Made by a program: the position numbers and the translations under genes. A stretch of DNA of 64,000 bases from the NCBI GenBank assembly GCA_027482245.1, contig JAIXWG010000015.1, positions 186,001-250,000 of the forward strand, given 5' to 3'. Of this stretch, positions 37,294 through 45,259 are shown one piece after another; positions within the stretch are counted from its first letter, which is position 1, and every line of letters starts with the position of its first letter. Below the pieces are notes generated by a model. It searched no databases and had not been told where the DNA came from. It saw nothing but the letters and a program-made list of their open reading frames with translations. This DNA is from Acetobacteraceae bacterium (GTDB taxonomy: Bacteria; Pseudomonadota; Alphaproteobacteria; Acetobacterales; Acetobacteraceae).

Positions 37294-38076
37294 CTACCGC
37301 CCTCGGAAGTTCGGCTTTCTCTTCTCCCGGAACGCCGCCTGCCCTTCCTTCAGGTCGTCGCTCTCCGCACAGGCCTGTGCGAGCGCCGCGATGCGCGCGC
37401 CGTCGCGCAGCGCCGGGTCGCCGCTGACCTGGTCGATCGTGATCTTCGCCGCACGCATCGACAACGGCGCGTTGCGCGCGATGATCCGCGCGAACTCCAT
37501 CACCGCCTCTTCCAGTTCCGCCGCCGGCACCACACGGTTCAGCAGCCCGCGCGCGAAGGCGACCTCCGCGGGGTAGTTGGTGCCGGTAAAGAGCATCTCC
37601 TTCGCGAAGCCGGGGCCGACCAGGGCCGTCAGCCGTTCCAGGCTCCAGGTCGCGTAGGCGATGCCGAGTTTCGCGGCGGGCACGCCGAAGACGCTGTCCT
37701 CCGACGCCACGCGGAGGTCCGCGCGCAGCGCGAGGGCGAGGCCGCCGCCGATGCAGTGCCCCTGGATCATCGCGATCAGCGGTTTCTCCAGCGTGTCGAG
37801 CACGGCGCGGGCGGCGGTGGCGCGGGCGGTGTACTCCGCCGCACGGCCTTCCGCGCGCATGCGCTCCATCTCCCCGATATCCGCGCCGGCCGCGAAGGAT
37901 CTTTCTCCAGTGCCGCTCATGATCACGAGGCGCACGGCGTCGTCGCTCATGAAGTCCGTGACGGCGGCCGCCATCGCGTCCCACATCGCCAGCGTGATGG
38001 CGTTGCGCTTCGCCGGGTTGTTCAGCGTGATCCAGCCGATGCCGTCGGCCTTCCGGGTGAGCAGAAGGTCCGTCAC
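37294..38076 (-). CDS. enoyl-CoA hydratase/isomerase family protein
   Basis: A 260-residue crotonase-fold protein. The oxyanion-hole segments are SFAAGADIGEME and QGHCIGGGLALALRADLRVA. The following motif reads FGVPAAKLGIAY; the first catalytic Glu of classical hydratases (in a PE motif) is Ala here, so it may act as an isomerase, hydrolase or other crotonase rather than a simple hydratase. The GTG start overlaps the TGA of the CoA-transferase gene by 4 bp and has AGAAGGG before it, so the two are translationally coupled. The acyl-CoA substrate is not known. Confidence 0.88.
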   Translation of the reverse strand: MTDLLLTRKADGIGWITLNNPAKRNAITLAMWDAMAAAVTDFMSDDAVRLVIMSGTGERSFAAGADIGEMERMRAEGRAAEYTARATAARAVLDTLEKPLIAMIQGHCIGGGLALALRADLRVASEDSVFGVPAAKLGIAYATWSLERLTALVGPGFAKEMLFTGTNYPAEVAFARGLLNRVVPAAELEEAVMEFARIIARNAPLSMRAAKITIDQVSGDPALRDGARIAALAQACAESDDLKEGQAAFREKRKPNFRGR

Positions 38077-39257
38077 ACCACGCCCTTCTCGCGCAGGGCC
38101 GCGATGGCGGCCTCGTCATAGCCCAGCGAGGCCAGCACCTCCGCCGTGTGCTGCCCGTGGCTCGGCGTCGGCAGGCGGATGCCTTCCTCCACGCCCGCCA
38201 TGTTGATGGCGGTGCCCACCATGTGCTGTTCGCCGAGGCGCGGATGCGTCACGGGCTGCGCCATGCGCAGGTGCTGCACCTGCGGATCGGCGAAGACCTG
38301 GTCCACCGTGTTGATCGGCCCGCAGGGAATGCCGGCTTCCTCCAGCAACGATATCCAATGCGCGGAGGGCTGCGTGGCGGTAACGCCGCTGATGGCCTCG
38401 TTGATCGCCGCGCGGTCCTTCGACCGGCCCGCCATCGTCTGCCAGTCCGGGTGCTGCAGCCATTCCGGCTTGCCCACCACCTCGCAGAACCGCGTCCAGT
38501 GGCGGGCGGAGGAGGCGGCGATGGTGATCGGCCGGTCCATCGTCGGGAAGACGCCGGTCGGGATGCCCGTCGGGTGGTCATTGCCCGCCTGGCCCGGCAC
38601 CTCGCCCGCCATGAGCCAGCGGGAGGCCTGGAAGTCGAGCATGAAGATCATCGCCTCCAGCAGGCTGGTCTGCACCCACTTGCCGCGGCCCGTCGCCTCC
38701 CGCTCATAGAGCGCCATCATGATGCCGAGCGCGAGCAGGTTGCCGGCCGTCAGATCCGCGATCGGGATGCCGACGCGCACCGGCCCCTGCCCCGGCAGGC
38801 CGGTGATGGACATCAGCCCGCCCATCCCCTGCACGATCTGGTCGAGCCCCGCGCGATGGGCATAGGGCCCGTCCTGCCCGAAGCCGGAGATGGATCCATA
38901 GACGATGCGCGGGTTCAGCGCGCTCAGCGTCTCGTAATCCACCTTCAGCTTGTACTTGACCGGCGCACGCATGTTCTCGACGACCACATCCGCATCGGCG
39001 GCGAGCCGGCGGAAGATCGCCTGCCCCTCCTCCGTCTTCAGGTCGAGCGTCATGCAGCGCTTGTTGCGGTGCAGGTTCTGGTGGTCGAAGCCGTCCTGCT
39101 TGCCTGTGATCTCGCCCGCCGCCGATCCCGGCGGCTCGATCCGCAGCACATCGGCACCCCAGTCGCCGAGGTGCCGCACGCAGGTCGGGCCCGACCGCGC
39201 CAGCGTCAGGTCGAGGACCTTGATGCGCCCGAGCGGCAGGGTGGCGGCATTGATCAC
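38073..39257 (-). CDS. CaiB/BaiF family (class III) CoA-transferase
   Basis: A 394-residue family III CoA-transferase. The N-terminus has LGRIKVLDLTLARSGPTCVR, and the CoA-binding segment reads KRCMTLDLKTEEGQAIFRRL. The catalytic Asp lies in AGLDQIVQGMGG after ISGFGQDGPY. Family members move CoA between carboxylic acids, for example formyl, carnitine or succinyl donors. GTG 39257 starts the gene 10 bp after the Bug receptor gene. With the downstream crotonase and upstream solute-binding protein it suggests uptake, CoA activation and modification of an exogenous carboxylate (inference). Confidence 0.92.
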   Translation of the reverse strand: MINAATLPLGRIKVLDLTLARSGPTCVRHLGDWGADVLRIEPPGSAAGEITGKQDGFDHQNLHRNKRCMTLDLKTEEGQAIFRRLAADADVVVENMRAPVKYKLKVDYETLSALNPRIVYGSISGFGQDGPYAHRAGLDQIVQGMGGLMSITGLPGQGPVRVGIPIADLTAGNLLALGIMMALYEREATGRGKWVQTSLLEAMIFMLDFQASRWLMAGEVPGQAGNDHPTGIPTGVFPTMDRPITIAASSARHWTRFCEVVGKPEWLQHPDWQTMAGRSKDRAAINEAISGVTATQPSAHWISLLEEAGIPCGPINTVDQVFADPQVQHLRMAQPVTHPRLGEQHMVGTAINMAGVEEGIRLPTPSHGQHTAEVLASLGYDEAAIAALREKGVV

Positions 39258-39267
39258 GGTGTCGTCC

Positions 39268-40242
39268 TCATTCCTGCAGGCTCATCGCGCCCAGCACCGC
39301 GCGGAAGCGCGCCTCCCTCTCCCGCATCCCCGCCAGCGCGGTCGCGCCATCGAGGTCCACGGGCGTGAGTTCCGCCGCCAGCAGCCGGTCGCGCAGCATC
39401 GCGCCGTGTCGCTCCATCACCGTGCGATGCGCCGCCAGCAGCCGCGCCGTGACGGCGGGCGGCAGGCCGCGCGGCCCCGCGACGGTGTTGGTGAATCCGA
39501 GCTCCAGATCATGCCCCAACTCCCGCATCGTCGGCACATCGGGCGCATAGGCCAGGCGCTGCGGCGCGGAGGTCGCGAGCACGCGCACCCGGCTGGCATC
39601 GCTGCTGCCACCAAGCGAGCCGGTGATGCCGACATCCACCTGGCGTCCGAGCAGCGCGACGTTGGCCTCCGCCGTGGAGCGGTAGGGGATATGCGCGACA
39701 TCGACGCCGAGCGCCCGCCACAGCATCGTGCCGCCGAAATGCGCCAGGCTCGCGATGCCGTAGCTGGCATAGGTCAGCCTGCCCGGATCGCGCCGCGCCG
39801 CGGCCGCGAGGTCCGCCAGCGACTGGTAGGGCGATGCCGCGTGCACCGCGACGAACAGCGACCCGACGCCGTAGGAGAACAGCATGGTGAAGCTGTCGAG
39901 CGTGTAGCCCGTGTCGGTCCGCGTCAGCGGCACCGTGACGAAGGAGGAATCGCTCGCCACCAGCAGCGTGTAGCCATCCGGCGCTGCCTGCGCGACCGCG
40001 CGCGTGCCGATGGCGGAAGCGCCGCCGGCGCGGTTCTGGATGATGATGGGCTGGCCCAGCACCTCGCTCCACAAGGGCGCGAGCAGGCGGGAGGAGAGGT
40101 CGAGCGTGCCGCCCGGCGATGTCGGGACGATCAGCTGGATCGGGCGGTTCGGATAATCCTGCGCCGCCACGGTGCGCGGCGTGAGGAGCCCCGCCAGCAC
40201 GGCGAGGATGGGTGCCAGGAACAGCGCCGGATAGCGTGGCAT
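39268..40242 (-). CDS. Bug/TctC-type tripartite tricarboxylate transporter receptor
   Basis: A 324-residue periplasmic binding protein. The signal peptide is PALFLAPILAVLAGLLTPRTVAAQ with AQD after the cleavage site. The mature part begins YPNRPIQLIVPTSPGGTLD and has IIIQNRAGGASAIGTRAVAQ, PDGYTLLVA and AHIPYRSTAEA, the standard Bug-family motifs that cradle a carboxylate ligand. ATG 40242 has GGGAGGA upstream. No TctA/TctB membrane genes are near, which is common for the expanded Bug family. It heads an operon with a CoA-transferase and a crotonase, so the ligand is probably a carboxylic acid. Confidence 0.93.
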   Translation of the reverse strand: MPRYPALFLAPILAVLAGLLTPRTVAAQDYPNRPIQLIVPTSPGGTLDLSSRLLAPLWSEVLGQPIIIQNRAGGASAIGTRAVAQAAPDGYTLLVASDSSFVTVPLTRTDTGYTLDSFTMLFSYGVGSLFVAVHAASPYQSLADLAAAARRDPGRLTYASYGIASLAHFGGTMLWRALGVDVAHIPYRSTAEANVALLGRQVDVGITGSLGGSSDASRVRVLATSAPQRLAYAPDVPTMRELGHDLELGFTNTVAGPRGLPPAVTARLLAAHRTVMERHGAMLRDRLLAAELTPVDLDGATALAGMREREARFRAVLGAMSLQE

Positions 40243-40384
40243 GCCGCGTCCTCCCTCGCCCATGGCGCGATCGTTGCGCGGCGGGCTCCCGAAGACGACC
40301 GGATGCGGATGGGACTGTCAATCACGTGCGGCGGCCGCAAGGCGGCCGTCGCGGGACGGCATCACATTCCGCCGCGGCGCGGCA

Positions 40385-40813
40385 TTACATTTCCGTCGCA
40401 CCGGCTTCCGCGGCGAAGGCGCGCACGATCGACAGCAGGCGACGGCGGGATTGCGGGTGGCGCATGGAGGCGAAGGCGGAAACCAGCTCCGCCGTCTCCC
40501 GCTCATCCGGCCCCTGGTGGGGCAGCGGCACGGCGGCGTCCTGCCCCTGCACGCCGGCCAGCAGCAATTCGGTGTCCACGCCCAGCATGCGCGCCAGCAC
40601 GGGCAGCATGCGCGCGGGCAGGCGCGTCTTGCCGGTCTCGTATTTCTGCACCTGCTGGTAGGTCACGCCCAGCGCCTGGGCGACATCGGCCTGCGACAGG
40701 CCGCGCAGGCGGCGAAGCTGGCGGACCCGCACGCCGAGCCGCGCATCGGACGTATCGGCGGCCCGGCTGCTCGCCGGCCGTTCCTCGGAAATCTGCACCT
40801 GCATGTCGGGCAT
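40385..40813 (-). CDS. XRE-family helix-turn-helix regulator
   Basis: A 142-residue protein with one HTH_3 domain at about residues 27-83: VRQLRRLRGLSQADVAQALG, VTYQQVQKYETGKTRLP and MLPVLARMLGVDTELLL. The C-terminal helix (ELVSAFASMRHPQSRRRLLS) resembles the small dimerising tail of alphaproteobacterial SinR-like regulators. It begins 12 bp after the stop of the divergent-receiver response regulator gene, so the two are probably one operon. The start could instead be ATG 40804. No phage genes lie nearby, so it is not read as a prophage repressor. Confidence 0.88.
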   Translation of the reverse strand: MPDMQVQISEERPASSRAADTSDARLGVRVRQLRRLRGLSQADVAQALGVTYQQVQKYETGKTRLPARMLPVLARMLGVDTELLLAGVQGQDAAVPLPHQGPDERETAELVSAFASMRHPQSRRRLLSIVRAFAAEAGATEM

Positions 40814-40825
40814 CCCTGTCGCGCC

Positions 40826-41554
40826 TCAGATCGCGGCGCCGAAGGCGTTCACGGGGTTGCCGATGCCGGGGCGCGCGCCGCTGGACGGCGCCTCTACCCG
40901 GTAGCCCACGCCCCAGACGGTGCGGATGATGTCATCCGCGCCGGCCTCGGCCAGCTTGCGGCGCAGGCGGCAGACGAAGACGCGCAGCACGCCCGGGGCG
41001 GCATCGCCCTCCCCCTCCCGCAGCGCGTCGCAGATGCGTTCCTTGCCCAGCACGCCGCCCCGCGCGCCCATCAGCATGTCGAGCACGCGGAGTTCGCAGG
41101 GCGTCACCTCCACCGGCTGGCCGGCGACGCTGAGCAGGCCGCTCTCCCGGTCGATGCTGACATTGCCGCAGCGGATGCCGGCCACCTTGCGCACCGGCGC
41201 GCGGCGGCGGATCGCCTCGATGCGCGCCATCACCGTGGCGGCGGGGGCGCCGCGCGGCATCACCGCATCGGCGCCGAGGTTGAAGGCCTCGGCCTCCGCC
41301 CGGGGCGATGCCTGGGCCAGCAGCAGCAGCGGCAGCTTGTGGCCGGCGTCGCGGAAGCGGCGCAGCAGCGGGAAGCCCATGCCGGCCAGGTCGCCGGTAT
41401 CGATCACCACGCCATCCACGTCGTCGTCCAGCACCTCGCCGGCATCGGCGATGGCACCCGGCGTCGTCACGCGCGTCTGGACCTGCGCGGCCGCCAGTTT
41501 CTCGGCGACCCGGTTCGGCCCGACCGCCGCATCCGCAATGATGAGAAGCTGCAT
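40826..41554 (-). CDS. CtrA-like regulator with degenerate receiver domain (paralogue 1)
   Basis: A 242-residue OmpR/CtrA-type protein. The receiver retains an Asp at the phosphorylation position (VVIDTGD, residue 52), but the acidic pocket is reduced (LLIIADAAV) and the conserved Lys near the end is absent (ADAVMPRGAP). The winged helix resembles CtrA: VTPCELRVLDMLMGARGG, then RVFVCRLRRKLAEAG and TVWGVGYRVE. ATG 41554 has AGGAACGGGG upstream and starts MQLLIIADA. It precedes the XRE gene. Whether it can still be phosphorylated is unclear. Confidence 0.85.
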   Translation of the reverse strand: MQLLIIADAAVGPNRVAEKLAAAQVQTRVTTPGAIADAGEVLDDDVDGVVIDTGDLAGMGFPLLRRFRDAGHKLPLLLLAQASPRAEAEAFNLGADAVMPRGAPAATVMARIEAIRRRAPVRKVAGIRCGNVSIDRESGLLSVAGQPVEVTPCELRVLDMLMGARGGVLGKERICDALREGEGDAAPGVLRVFVCRLRRKLAEAGADDIIRTVWGVGYRVEAPSSGARPGIGNPVNAFGAAI

Positions 41555-41704
41555 GACACTGCCCCGTTCCTGTCCACCCGGGCCGCTCAACTTGCGGGCG
41601 AGTGGTCATTGTCTAGCGCCATGATTGTCGTGGCGCCTGTCGGGCTTCGTCAGGAATTCTCGTCAGCGGGAACTGTTGCGGCGGCGGAGTCGCCGTCGGG
41701 GCGG

Positions 41705-43486
41705 TCAGGCCTCGGCCATCACCAGGGCGGTGGCGGCGGCGGCCGTCAGCGGGCGGCCGAGCAGGTAGCCCTGCGCGGCCTCGCAGCCGGCCTGGCGCAC
41801 AACCTGAAGCTGACCATCCGTCTCGATCCCCTCCGCCACGACCTTGAGGCCGAGCGCGTGGATGGTGGAGACGAGGCCTGTCAGCAGCCGGCGTTCGCGC
41901 GTATCCGTCACCACGCGCATGACCAGCGCGCGGTCCAGCTTGACGGTGTCCACCGACAGCCCGCCCAGCACGCCGAGGGAGGAGTAGCCGGCGCCGAAAT
42001 CATCCAGCGCGACGCGGATGCCGAGCGCGCGGATCGCGTCCACCACCTCCCCGGCCTGGGGCCCGAGGGCGACGGTTTCCGTCACTTCCGCCACCAGGGC
42101 CTTGGCGGGCAGGCCCTCGGCCTCCAGCGCCGCCTTGAACATCCCCGGCACGTCGGCTTCCGCGATCTGGCGGCCGGAGAGGTTGACGGTGATGTAGAGG
42201 TCCCGCGTGGTCCCCGCGCCCCATTGGGACGCCTGCGCCGCGGCCACGCGCAGCGCCCAGGCGCCGAGGTCGAGGATGACGCGCCCCTCCTCCGCGATCG
42301 CGATGAACTCGCCCGGGGAGATGAAGCCGAGCGTCGGGTGCCGCCAGCGCATCAGCGCCTCGAACCCCAGCAGGCGGCGGTCGGCGATGTTGAAGATGGG
42401 CTGGTAGTAGATGGCGGTTTCCTGCCGGGCGATGGCCTGGGGCAGGTCGCGCACCACGGTCAGGCGGCGTTCGGCGGCTTCCTGCATGGCCGGCGTGAAC
42501 AACACGCAGCGGCTGCCGCCTTCGCGCCGCGCCACGCTGCCCGCCACCAGCGCCGCATCGTCCAGCGCGACGCGATCCGCCGTGGCGCGATGGGCGACGC
42601 CGATGCTGGCCGTCAGGCGCAGCGGCCCGGTGACGTGGGGGATCGGTTCCTCGATCGCGGCGCGAACCCGCTCCGCCACCGCCAGCGCATCCGCCTGGCT
42701 GGCGCAGGCGCCGGAGGCGATGGCGAATTCGTCGCTGCCGATGCGCGCCACGAACCAGGCATCGCCCGCGGCCTGGCGCAGCCTGGTGCCGATGGTCTGC
42801 AGGATCAGGTCGCCCACCGCGCTGCCGCCGGCCTCGTTCAGCGCCGCGAAGCCGTCCAGGTCGATGGCGATCACCGCCATGCCGCCGCCGTCGCGCGCAA
42901 CCTCCACCGTCAGCTCCGCCAGGCGGGCGCTGAAGGCGGCGCGGTTGGGCAGGCCGGTCAGCGGGTCCCGCGCCCGCGCCTCCTCCCGCTCCGCCTCCGC
43001 CGCGGCCAGGCGGCGGCTTTCCTGCTGGCGGTTGCGCGCTTCCTGGCGCTTGGTGGCGGCGCGGCTGCGCGCGGCGGCCACCACCGCGATCATCTCATCC
43101 AGCGTGAAGGGCTTGCGGACGAAGTCGAAGGCGCCGGCGCGCACGGCGGCGACCGCATCCTCGATCGTCGCGTGGCCGGTCATCACCACCGTCTCGATCG
43201 CATCCGTCTCCGGCCGGTTCATCACCAGGCGCCGAACCAGGGAAAGCCCATCCTCCCCCGGCATGCGGATGTCGGTCACGACGACACCGATATCGGCGGT
43301 CTCCGCCAGCGCGGCCTGGGCGGTGATGGCGGAGGTGGCGATCTTCACCGCCATGCCCGCTTCCTCCAGCCCGAGGGCCAGTTCCTCCGCGATCCAGACC
43401 TCGTCGTCCACGACCAGGACGACCAGCCTGGCCTCCTCGGCCGGCGTTCCCTCGCCCGCGGCGGGCTGGGTTTCGTTGGCGAACAT
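41705..43486 (-). CDS. response regulator with GGDEF and EAL domains (c-di-GMP turnover)
   Basis: About 593 residues in three parts. The receiver has VLVVDDE, phospho-Asp in VVVTDIRMP and Lys in FVRKPFT. A coiled coil leads to a GGDEF domain (DPLTGLPNRAAF ... VARIGSDEFAI) whose signature is GSDEF, a change at the second Gly that often lowers cyclase activity. The EAL domain looks complete: FEALMRWRHP, VTVNLSGRQI, EVTET and DDFGAGYSSLGVL. It is therefore probably a phosphorylation-controlled c-di-GMP phosphodiesterase. ATG 43486 is preferred over the TTG at 43495. Confidence 0.93.
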   Translation of the reverse strand: MFANETQPAAGEGTPAEEARLVVLVVDDEVWIAEELALGLEEAGMAVKIATSAITAQAALAETADIGVVVTDIRMPGEDGLSLVRRLVMNRPETDAIETVVMTGHATIEDAVAAVRAGAFDFVRKPFTLDEMIAVVAAARSRAATKRQEARNRQQESRRLAAAEAEREEARARDPLTGLPNRAAFSARLAELTVEVARDGGGMAVIAIDLDGFAALNEAGGSAVGDLILQTIGTRLRQAAGDAWFVARIGSDEFAIASGACASQADALAVAERVRAAIEEPIPHVTGPLRLTASIGVAHRATADRVALDDAALVAGSVARREGGSRCVLFTPAMQEAAERRLTVVRDLPQAIARQETAIYYQPIFNIADRRLLGFEALMRWRHPTLGFISPGEFIAIAEEGRVILDLGAWALRVAAAQASQWGAGTTRDLYITVNLSGRQIAEADVPGMFKAALEAEGLPAKALVAEVTETVALGPQAGEVVDAIRALGIRVALDDFGAGYSSLGVLGGLSVDTVKLDRALVMRVVTDTRERRLLTGLVSTIHALGLKVVAEGIETDGQLQVVRQAGCEAAQGYLLGRPLTAAAATALVMAEA

Positions 43487-43638
43487 GCCTGGCAATCCTT
43501 GGCGATCTGTCTTCGGCCCCAGCCGGTGCGCCAGCGCCGGTGGGTGGCCCAGACAAGCAGCATGATATTAGCAACTGCTGAAGGAGCCGCCATAGGATCG
43601 TGAGGCGCCGCGCCCCCGTTGGGTTGCGCCCGCGCGGT

Positions 43639-44091
43639 TCAGCCGGCGTCGGGCCCGCGTACGGACAGCCCCGCCCGGCGCGCCCGCGCCAGGTCCAGCG
43701 CCTGGTCCACCGCGCGCGCCAGGTCGTCCCAGGCGAAGGGCTTGTTGAGCACGGCCAGGGCGCCGGCCAGCCGCGCCGCCTGCTTCTCGGCGGCGGAGGC
43801 ATGGCCGCTCATCATCACCACCTCGGGCGCCGCGGTGCCGCGGGCGGGGTCGCGCAGCCGGCGGATCAGGTCGAGGCCATCCATGCCGGGCATGCGCAGA
43901 TCGGTCACGACGACGCCGATCCGGCCACCGTCGCGGTCCAGCATGGCGATGACCTGTTCGGCGGAGGCGGCGACCACGGCCTGGAATCCATCGGCGGACA
44001 GGCCTTCGGCGATCTCCCGGGCGATGTCGGGTTCGTCGTCAACCACCACCACCATGGCGCAATCGGTGGATGACACGGTGCCAATGTCCAT
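43639..44091 (-). CDS. stand-alone receiver domain response regulator
   Basis: About 150 residues containing only a receiver: MVVVVDDEPDIAREIAEGL (acidic pocket), phospho-Asp in GVVVTDLRMPGMDGLDL, Thr/Ser in VVMMSGHAS and Lys in AVLNKPFAWDDL. No output domain follows. It resembles the receiver of the adjacent GGDEF-EAL protein and may act as a phosphate sink or adaptor in the same pathway. ATG 44091 is used because residues upstream of it are unlike any receiver. It shares a 250-bp divergent region with the OmpR-type gene at 44.3 kb. Confidence 0.88.
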   Translation of the reverse strand: MDIGTVSSTDCAMVVVVDDEPDIAREIAEGLSADGFQAVVAASAEQVIAMLDRDGGRIGVVVTDLRMPGMDGLDLIRRLRDPARGTAAPEVVMMSGHASAAEKQAARLAGALAVLNKPFAWDDLARAVDQALDLARARRAGLSVRGPDAG

Positions 44092-44340
44092 AATCCGGTC
44101 TCGCTGGACCCCCTGCGGATCCTGTGCCGAAGGGGGGTGGATCCGTGGTGCAGGGCACCCCGCGGCCTGGATGGTGCCGCCCGCCTTCATGGCCGGCGGA
44201 TATTGGCGGAAGAGAGGGCTTTGAGTTTGTCGGGAAGTGTCGGATTTTCTGACCTGTTGTCCCGAAGATACCCAGTCCCATCAGATTCGGGGCATTATCG
44301 TGACGACGCAGGCTACGGATCGGGAGCTTTGGTCTTGTCA

Positions 44341-45090
44341 ATGTCGTCAGGCACGGAATTCGGCGCCGAGGAGGCGGGCCCGGCGCCCAACGTCCTGATC
44401 GTCGAGGACGACGAGGCGCTGGCCGAGGAAATGGCCCTTACCCTGTCCGACTACGGGATGCGCCCCACCACGGCCGCGACCTGGGAAGCCGCCATCGCGG
44501 CGGTGGAGGCATCCGCCCCCGACCTGGTCGTCCTGGACCAGCGGCTGGGCCGCGTCGACACCCTGCCCCGCATCGGCACGCTGCGCGCCCTGACCGACGC
44601 GCCCGTCCTGATCCTGACCGGCAACCGGGCGGAGACCGACCGCATCGTGGCGCTGGAGATCGGCGCCGACGACTTCCTGCTGAAGCCGATCTCCGGCCGG
44701 GAGCTGGTGGCCCGCATCCGCGCCCATCTCCGCCGCGTGCAGCAGACCCGCCAGCCGGAGAAGGAGCGGGAGAAGGAGCCCGACCAGCCCCAGCCCGGCA
44801 ACTGGACCCTGCTGACGGTGGAGCGGGAGCTGCGCCGCGGCGACGGCTCCGTCGTGCCGCTGACCGGCGCGGAATTCGACCTGCTGGCCGTGCTCGCCGA
44901 AGCCCCCGGCCACCCCGTGGACCGGGAGACGCTGACCAAGCGCGTGCTCCGCCGGCCCTGGCGGCCGGATGACCGGGCGCTCGACAACCTCGTCATGCAT
45001 CTCCGCCGCAAGCTGGGGCCGGGGGGCGAAAGGGCGATCACCGCCATCCGCAGCCAGGGCTACGTCTTCACCGGCTTCCCGCGGGGATAG
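44341..45090 (+). CDS. OmpR/PhoB-family response regulator (canonical receiver)
   Basis: A 249-residue regulator with an intact receiver: NVLIVEDDEALAEEMALTL, phospho-Asp in DLVVLDQRLG, Thr in VLILTGN and Lys in DFLLKPISGREL. A charged linker rich in Gln/Glu/Lys joins an OmpR-type winged helix: LTGAEFDLLAVLAEAPGHPV, ALDNLVMHLRRKLG and IRSQGYVFTGF. It is the only regulator of this size in the window with full phosphorylation chemistry, and it lies 170 bp upstream of a sensor kinase on the same strand, so the two likely form a pair. The start ATG lacks a strong ribosome site. Confidence 0.9.
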   Translation: MSSGTEFGAEEAGPAPNVLIVEDDEALAEEMALTLSDYGMRPTTAATWEAAIAAVEASAPDLVVLDQRLGRVDTLPRIGTLRALTDAPVLILTGNRAETDRIVALEIGADDFLLKPISGRELVARIRAHLRRVQQTRQPEKEREKEPDQPQPGNWTLLTVERELRRGDGSVVPLTGAEFDLLAVLAEAPGHPVDRETLTKRVLRRPWRPDDRALDNLVMHLRRKLGPGGERAITAIRSQGYVFTGFPRG

Positions 45091-45259
45091 CCCGGGTGGC
45101 GGGGAACCGCAGCGCGGCCCGCCGGCCGGGCGGCGCCACGCATCCGGGGCCTGGCCGCGGATCCTGCCCGCCCATGCGTGCCTTTCGCCACACTCCGGCA
45201 ACACGCATCCGGCAGGATGCGCCCCGCTGCTCCGGACCAGGCCCCTTTTCAGTCCCCTC

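Noticed and set aside
40385..40813. XRE protein as a prophage repressor
   Set aside because: There are no integrase, phage structural genes or attachment repeats around it.
40241..43603. Open frame of about 1,120 codons on the plus strand
   Set aside because: It is antisense to the XRE, regulator and GGDEF-EAL genes, which have strong family motifs; its own translation shows none.
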